NCBI GenBank assembly: GCA_902797925.1
Contig: CADBUT010000308.1
Location: forward strand, 1-10,735
DNA from: an uncultured Spirochaetaceae bacterium
GTDB lineage: Bacteria; Spirochaetota; Spirochaetia; Treponematales; Treponemataceae
Reading direction: 5' to 3'
DNA: 10,735 nucleotides
Part shown: one piece after another, positions 6,892 to 10,735 of the stretch
Layout: each line of letters begins with the position of its first letter
Position numbering within the stretch: the first letter of the stretch is position 1
Made by a program: the position numbers and the translations under genes
Notes under the pieces: generated by a model
Told to the model about the DNA's origin: nothing
The model's database searches: none
Seen by the model: the letters and a program-made list of their open reading frames with translations, nothing else

Positions 6892-7680
6892 TCACAAGAT
6901 TCCTTTGCGTATATTAGTCAATTTAGCACGAAGTCTTAAGTTTGCTTTTGTATGAAGCTGTGAAATACGTGATTCACTGACATTTAAAACTTGTCCGATT
7001 TCTTTAAATGTCAAATCTTCATAATAATAAAGAACAAGAACCATTTTCTCTTTTTCAGGCAAATCATTAATCGCTTCAATTATAACACGTCTGACTTCTT
7101 CTCTCTCAACGATAACGTCAGGGTTCAGGCTTGAAGGAGATTCAATGCAGTCACCGATTGAAACATGATCTGAATCGTCGCCTGAATACCAGATATCATT
7201 CAAAGACAAAATGCTTGTGCCTGAAACCTTCAAGACTGTCTGGTTATAGTCTTCTTCACTAATGCCCATAGAGCCTGCAATTTCTGCATCAGAAGCGGTT
7301 CTTCCCAGCTTTGATTCAAGGCGGCTGATTGCATCTTCAATTTCTCTTGACTTCTGGCGCACAGAACGTGGAACCCAGTCAATAGATCTTAATTCATCAA
7401 AAATGGCACCGCGGATTCTTGTAACAGCATAAGTCTTGAATTTTACGTTCTTTTCAGGATCAAATTTATTTATTGCATCAAGCAAACCGAACTGACCGAA
7501 GCCGACCAAGTCGTCAAACTCAACACTGCCAGGCATACCGACAGACACTTTTCCGGCAACATATTTTACCAGCGGCATATATTGACGGATAAATGCATCT
7601 CGCAAAGCCGGAGAATGAGTTTTTTTAAATTCTATCCATAATTCTTCTTCTGTCTTTTGCTCAAAAATCGAAGCAGCCAT
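6892..7680 (-). CDS. fliA: Motility sigma factor FliA/WhiG (sigma-28)
   Basis: A 262-residue alternative sigma factor that directs RNA polymerase to late flagellar and motility promoters. Region 2 spans about residues 30-105, with YMPLVKYVAGKV, the -10-recognising EFDDLVGFGQFGLLDAI, and FKTYAVTRIRGAIFDELR followed by DWVPRSVR, typical of the FliA/WhiG branch. Region 3 is at about 110-160 (LGRTASDAEIAGSMGI). Region 4 is at about 203-255, with the -35-binding helix-turn-helix DLTFKEIGQVLNVSESRISQ. Length is normal for the family. ATG at 7680 has AAGGG overlapping the stop of the upstream gene, 11 bases away, so translation may be coupled. No FlgM-like anti-sigma gene is in the window. Confidence 0.96.
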   Translation of the reverse strand: MAASIFEQKTEEELWIEFKKTHSPALRDAFIRQYMPLVKYVAGKVSVGMPGSVEFDDLVGFGQFGLLDAINKFDPEKNVKFKTYAVTRIRGAIFDELRSIDWVPRSVRQKSREIEDAISRLESKLGRTASDAEIAGSMGISEEDYNQTVLKVSGTSILSLNDIWYSGDDSDHVSIGDCIESPSSLNPDVIVEREEVRRVIIEAINDLPEKEKMVLVLYYYEDLTFKEIGQVLNVSESRISQLHTKANLRLRAKLTNIRKGIL

Positions 7681-7691
7681 TTAATACACCC

Positions 7692-8336
7692 TTAATTGTT
7701 ATCGCGTGTCAAAACAGTATGAATGGCTTTTGCCATAAGTTCCTTGTCTGCACCGCGTAATTCGCCAGACGCAATCATATTATCTGAATTTGCAAAATCT
7801 GACGTAGTAATCACCTCGCTTGTCGGCGAGCTTTGCATATCTGAAAGCATCGATTCCATATCAGGCAGTGAACCTAATTCAGAATCACCGGTATTCTCAT
7901 TTTTTACTTGAGGCTGAGGAGTTGTAAACAGTTTTTCACCTGTTTTCACATCATTCACTTCCTGAGCATTTTCAACAGGCTCTAATACTTCAACAGCATT
8001 ATTATTGCTCTCTGGTATCAATTCTTTAGGAATCTTGAACAAAGGTGCATTTTCTTCTTCCGGTAAAATCTCATCGTCTACTTTTATATCGATGAGCTGA
8101 CCCTTTTGTGGAATTATTGAATCTCCTCCAGAAACATGTTCCAAAGTACCAGAATTGCTAATTAAGAAACGCTGAAATACAACAGACAGCGCATAATATA
8201 ATCCGGCAAAAATTAGAGCACAGAAAACAGCTCTAAGCAGAACAATGCCAAATGAAACTGAAGAAATTAAACCAATAAGGAAGGATAAAACAAAACCACA
8301 AACAGCAACTATTACAACTTTTTTAGTTGTAGTCAT
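7692..8336 (-). CDS. Two-span membrane protein between flhG and fliA, function unknown
   Basis: A 214-residue protein. Two adjacent hydrophobic helices (about 7-25 and 29-54) are followed by a long soluble tail that is acidic, rich in Asn, Ser, Glu and Pro, and probably disordered (about 65-185). The end is an ordered-looking basic helix (ELRGADKELMAKAIHTVLTR). Both spans together leave N- and C-termini on the same side, most simply the cytoplasm. The ATG at 8336 is chosen over one at 8348 because a G-run lies at 8341-8346 before it and nothing like a ribosome site precedes the earlier ATG. I do not recognise the family. The conserved flhG-x-fliA setting suggests a motility role, but none is shown. 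Confidence 0.85.
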   Translation of the reverse strand: MTTTKKVVIVAVCGFVLSFLIGLISSVSFGIVLLRAVFCALIFAGLYYALSVVFQRFLISNSGTLEHVSGGDSIIPQKGQLIDIKVDDEILPEEENAPLFKIPKELIPESNNNAVEVLEPVENAQEVNDVKTGEKLFTTPQPQVKNENTGDSELGSLPDMESMLSDMQSSPTSEVITTSDFANSDNMIASGELRGADKELMAKAIHTVLTRDNN

Positions 8337-8340
8337 AAAA

Positions 8341-8346
8341 CCCCCC
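8341..8346 (-). promoter_or_regulatory. G-run ribosome site that decides the start at 8336
   Basis: Six G on the minus strand, four bases before the ATG at 8336. It can pair with the CCUCC anti-Shine-Dalgarno with one G-U pair. The in-frame ATG at 8348 has only T-rich, non-pairing sequence before it. The G-run lies within the reading frame if 8348 were used. Confidence 0.5.
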
Positions 8347-8354
8347 ATACATAA

Positions 8355-8383
8355 AGATTAAGGTAAAAAAACCAATTGGTCAA
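8355..8383 (-). promoter_or_regulatory. Weak promoter candidate overlapping a palindrome, before the two-span membrane protein
   Basis: Minus-strand -35 TTGACC (8378-8383), a 17-base spacer and a poor -10 TAATCT (8355-8360). The spacer's upstream end carries the 10-base palindrome ACCAATTGGT (8371-8380), which overlaps the -35. A start near 8348 would exclude the ATG at 8348. The -10 is only 3 of 6, so this is tentative; the palindrome could be a regulator site or chance. Confidence 0.3.
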
Positions 8384-8423
8384 GTCTGATTTATATGGTA
8401 AAAACTTATCAGGCATATTCTTC

Positions 8424-9290
8424 TCAAGTCGACCAGCTGCGGCCCATAAGCTTATCAACAAAACCAGACAAACCGCCGTTCTGCTTAATATCGATTTTCT
8501 CGATTCTGCTTACAAGATGACGGACACACATTGCAGGCTTAGAATTCGGTTCTGCAACTATAAACGGCTTCTGTCTGATAACAGACTGAGGCACAACAGG
8601 ATCATCATAAATAAAGCCCATATACTCAACCTTGCAGTTCAAGAACTGGCCGACAATGTTCGTCATACGGTCAGCAATGCGCTTGCCTTCAGCAGATGAA
8701 TGAACACGGTTTACGATAAGCTTCAAGTTGAGCTTAATGCAGTCTGTTTCTGTAGCAATTACCTTTATCATGCCATAAGCATCGGTAATAGCAGTTGGTT
8801 CCGGCGTAGTAACAATGAGCACTTCGTCGGCAGCTTCAACAAAGCCCAAAACATTGCTTGAAATTCCGGCGCTTGTATCAATAATGATAATGTCAGCCGA
8901 AGACAATGTGTCAAATTCCTTGATAAATGAAACACGGTCTTCGTCAGAAAGATTTGCTATACGAGAAAAACCATTTGCACCGGCAATAATCTTTATGCCG
9001 AATTCGGTTGATTCTATAATATCAGTCATCTTCTTCTGTTTTGTAGCAACATGATACAGACTGAATTTTGGAACCATATTCAAGATAATGTTGACATTTG
9101 CAAGCCCCAAGTCTGCATCAATCAAGATTACCTTTTTACCAGTCTGTGCATAAGCAATTGCCAGATTAACAGCGATATTAGTCTTTCCTACACCGCCCTT
9201 ACCGCTGGTAACAGTAATGATTCTGGTCTTTTTTGTATTAGACCTTCTAGACTGCATCATTTCTCTAAGCTGTGCTGCTTGATCTTCCAT
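8424..9290 (-). CDS. flhG: FlhG (YlxH) MinD-type ATPase, flagellar number regulator
   Basis: A 288-residue ParA/MinD-family ATPase. In bacteria with polar flagella, FlhG counters FlhF and limits flagellar number. The N-terminal DQAAQLR (3-9) is the motif by which FlhG activates FlhF GTPase. The deviant Walker A SGKGGVGKT (29-37), switch I region DADLGLANV (58-66) and switch II DTSAG (138-142) are all present. The C-terminal helix (about 271-285, GLSGFVDKLMG) is a plausible MinD-like membrane-targeting segment. ATG at 9290 has AGGA six bases before it. The gene lies 138 bases after flhF, a gap unusually long for this cluster and filled by two inverted repeats. Confidence 0.96.
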   Translation of the reverse strand: MEDQAAQLREMMQSRRSNTKKTRIITVTSGKGGVGKTNIAVNLAIAYAQTGKKVILIDADLGLANVNIILNMVPKFSLYHVATKQKKMTDIIESTEFGIKIIAGANGFSRIANLSDEDRVSFIKEFDTLSSADIIIIDTSAGISSNVLGFVEAADEVLIVTTPEPTAITDAYGMIKVIATETDCIKLNLKLIVNRVHSSAEGKRIADRMTNIVGQFLNCKVEYMGFIYDDPVVPQSVIRQKPFIVAEPNSKPAMCVRHLVSRIEKIDIKQNGGLSGFVDKLMGRSWST

Positions 9291-9309
9291 AGTTTTTCCT
9301 TATATCCTA

Positions 9310-9342
9310 CGTGTCCGCAAACTTGGTTAGTTTTCGAACACG
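9310..9342. repeat. Inverted repeat A in the flhF-flhG gap
   Basis: Two 13-base arms (9310-9322 and 9330-9342) around a 7-base loop. In the minus-strand RNA 12 of 13 positions pair, counting one G-U, with one A-G mismatch. Its arms share a core with repeat B (CRTGTYCGNAAA). No U tract follows, so it is not a classical terminator. It ends about ten bases before the flhG Shine-Dalgarno, so a folded form could influence flhG translation. Confidence 0.65.
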
Positions 9343-9392
9343 TCAGCAATTTTTCAGGCTAAAGCCTTACAAAATTACGATTTACTAAAGTT

Positions 9393-9423
9393 CATGTTCG
9401 GAAAACATATATTTCCGGACATG
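9393..9423. repeat. Inverted repeat B just after flhF
   Basis: Two 12-base arms (9393-9404 and 9412-9423) around a 7-base loop, starting five bases after the flhF stop. Eleven of 12 pairs form in the minus-strand RNA (one C-A mismatch); all 12 form on the plus strand with one G-U. No U tract follows. Its half-sites match those of repeat A, whose centre lies 82 bases away. Confidence 0.65.
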
Positions 9424-9428
9424 TCTAT

Positions 9429-10715
9429 TTAATCAATTACGTCCAGAATTGCATCAAACCGTTTTTCAATTCTAGGACCATTTATTTCAAAACCGTCAAT
9501 CCGCTGTAAGAAAGACAGAACTGTAGCTTTCTTTATGTCTTTAGGAACTGTCTGTCCGGTAGTCAGATAAGAGACTGCCTTATCTTTTTCTGACAATACG
9601 CTTATAATGCTGCCCACTTTCTGAGTTTCATCAAACTTAGAAATAATAATAGAACGGTAATCAAACATTGAAAACTGTTTGATAATTTCGCGCATATCAC
9701 TTACCCGGGTTGTCGCAGAAAGCGTAAGATAAACATCAGTTTCAATTCCATGCAAATCAAGCTTTTTTCTTAAGTTGCCAAGAATTGCATAATCATTCGG
9801 ACTGATTCCAAGTGTATCTACAAAGAACAAATCCGTTGTATCTCTGTACATTGCAACAAGCTTTTCCAAATCTTCAAGGCTCTCTGCCTGTGAGAACGGA
9901 ATTTCCATATAATCGGCATATGTCTTAAGCTGCTCTGCAGCTTTAATGCGGTAGCTGTCCATTGAAATAATATGAAACCGGTCTGTTGAAAAACCTTCAT
10001 CTTTAGGAATTGCATTAGCAACGAATTTTGCAAGTGTAGTGGTTTTTCCGACGCCTGTAGGACCAACTAGAATCACTATACGGGGGTAAACTCTATTCGA
10101 GTTCATATCAGACGGATTAAACGAGACATCTTCTCTGTCAATATTAAGAGATTCACCGATCCAGTTTACAACAGATTCCTGCAATGCCGGATAATCGTCT
10201 AATTTATCAAGCGAAAACTCTTTACGGATTCTTTCTGTTATTTTTGCAATATAAGAAGGTGTAAACTCGTTCTTCTCTAAGACTTCCCTGATTTTTGTAA
10301 TGTTCTTATGCTCGGCTTTTTGAGAATTGTGTATCTGAGAGGCAAAAGCACCTTTTTCTATAATTTCACGGAGAGCCTTTATTTCGGCAGCCATTTTCTT
10401 AATCTCAGCGCTCTCTTCGGTGCGTTGTATAGGTGCTGTGGCAAGAACCTTCTTCTTTATTTCATCAAAAGCAAGAGGCTGCTGCAGCTGATTCTGCGGA
10501 ATATAATTCGACTTATAAGGACTTTCCTTTTTCAAGACATACTCCAATTCAACGCCCTGCTTTTCAAAAAAGCCCAAAAATCCGCCCCAAGTCACAGTGC
10601 GCCGGAAAACTACTTCAAATTCAGCTCCCCATTTGGCACGGATTTTCTGGAGACAAGATTCATAATCAGGAGCACGCTCTACAAGTGTATCTCTTTTTTG
10701 ACCAAAACTATCCAA
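9429..10715 (-). CDS. flhF: FlhF, SRP-type GTPase for flagellar placement
   Basis: A 428-residue GTPase of the Ffh/FtsY/FlhF group, which recruits the flagellar base to the cell pole and is regulated by FlhG. The N-terminal basic domain includes the FlhF feature GGFLGFFEKQGVE (44-56). A variable linker (about 65-150) and N domain (150-205) precede the G domain: G1 GPTGVGKTT (218-226), SMDSYRIKAAEQL (251-263), G3 VDTLGISPND (299-308), G4 SKFDE (359-363) and TTGQTVPKDI (385-394). G3 differs from the usual DTAGR. The start is TTG at 10715: an in-frame TAA lies two codons upstream, a GGGAGA site precedes the TTG, and the first internal Met is near residue 108, too late for the family. Confidence 0.96.
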   Translation of the reverse strand: MDSFGQKRDTLVERAPDYESCLQKIRAKWGAEFEVVFRRTVTWGGFLGFFEKQGVELEYVLKKESPYKSNYIPQNQLQQPLAFDEIKKKVLATAPIQRTEESAEIKKMAAEIKALREIIEKGAFASQIHNSQKAEHKNITKIREVLEKNEFTPSYIAKITERIRKEFSLDKLDDYPALQESVVNWIGESLNIDREDVSFNPSDMNSNRVYPRIVILVGPTGVGKTTTLAKFVANAIPKDEGFSTDRFHIISMDSYRIKAAEQLKTYADYMEIPFSQAESLEDLEKLVAMYRDTTDLFFVDTLGISPNDYAILGNLRKKLDLHGIETDVYLTLSATTRVSDMREIIKQFSMFDYRSIIISKFDETQKVGSIISVLSEKDKAVSYLTTGQTVPKDIKKATVLSFLQRIDGFEINGPRIEKRFDAILDVID

Positions 10716-10723
10716 CTTTTATT

Positions 10724-10729
10724 TCTCCC
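10724..10729 (-). promoter_or_regulatory. Ribosome binding site supporting the TTG start of flhF
   Basis: GGGAGA on the minus strand, eight bases before the TTG at 10715. With the in-frame stop just upstream, it decides the start. That TAA could be the end of the preceding gene (flhA in many operons), but too little sequence is left in the window to tell. Confidence 0.75.
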
Positions 10730-10735
10730 AAAGAT

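Noticed and set aside
8371..8380. ACCAATTGGT followed by a T run on the minus strand as a terminator after flhG
   Set aside because: The palindrome has no loop, so a hairpin would have at most three pairs. It is better kept as a possible protein site over a weak promoter.
9356..9367. Small inverted repeat AGGCT-AA-AGCCT in the flhF-flhG gap
   Set aside because: Five-base arms with a two-base loop are too short to form a stable hairpin, and chance is a fair explanation.
1..10735. CRISPR array, insertion sequence, toxin-antitoxin or other defence system
   Set aside because: No regular direct repeats with spacers, transposase motifs, terminal repeats or small paired toxin genes were seen. The genes form an ordinary chromosomal flagellar and housekeeping block.

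Overview
The window looks like part of a spirochaete chromosome, most likely Treponema. The evidence is the gene order flhF, flhG, a two-membrane-span protein, a FliA/WhiG-type sigma factor, a FapA (DUF342) protein and small flagellar-cluster proteins, together with protein sequences of treponemal character and moderately AT-rich DNA. Every gene I can support is on the minus strand, so transcription runs from high to low coordinates. No mobile element, CRISPR array or defence system is visible.

Right part (10715 down to 3732): the distal end of a flagellar operon. FlhF (SRP-type GTPase) and FlhG (MinD-type ATPase) together set flagellar position and number. After them come an unrecognised protein with two membrane spans, the motility sigma factor FliA, a FapA protein with a Jag_N-like N-terminal domain, a 107-residue Gln/Ala/Lys-rich protein whose start overlaps the end of fapA, and a 248-residue membrane-anchored coiled-coil protein. 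The last resembles SwrB/DUF6115-type proteins of firmicute flagellar operons in architecture and position. Three gaps carry possible control signals: 9291-9428 (two related inverted repeats), 8337-8423 (a weak promoter candidate over a palindrome) and 6763-6891 (a hairpin and a sigma-28-like -10 element).

Middle (3731 to 3283, 449 bases without a protein gene): two identical tRNA-Phe(GAA) genes in tandem with a near-consensus promoter and an intrinsic terminator, followed by a second near-consensus promoter for smc.

Left part (3282 to 1): a short SMC chromosome-organising ATPase with no recognisable canonical hinge and an altered ABC signature, then the first 125 codons of a single-span membrane protein that runs off the window and is tightly coupled to smc.

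I see no clear new multi-gene system. The points most worth a second look are the four-half-site repeat between flhF and flhG, the possible FliA control of fapA, the unusual SMC middle region and signature, the changed G3 motif of FlhF, and the SwrB-like protein.
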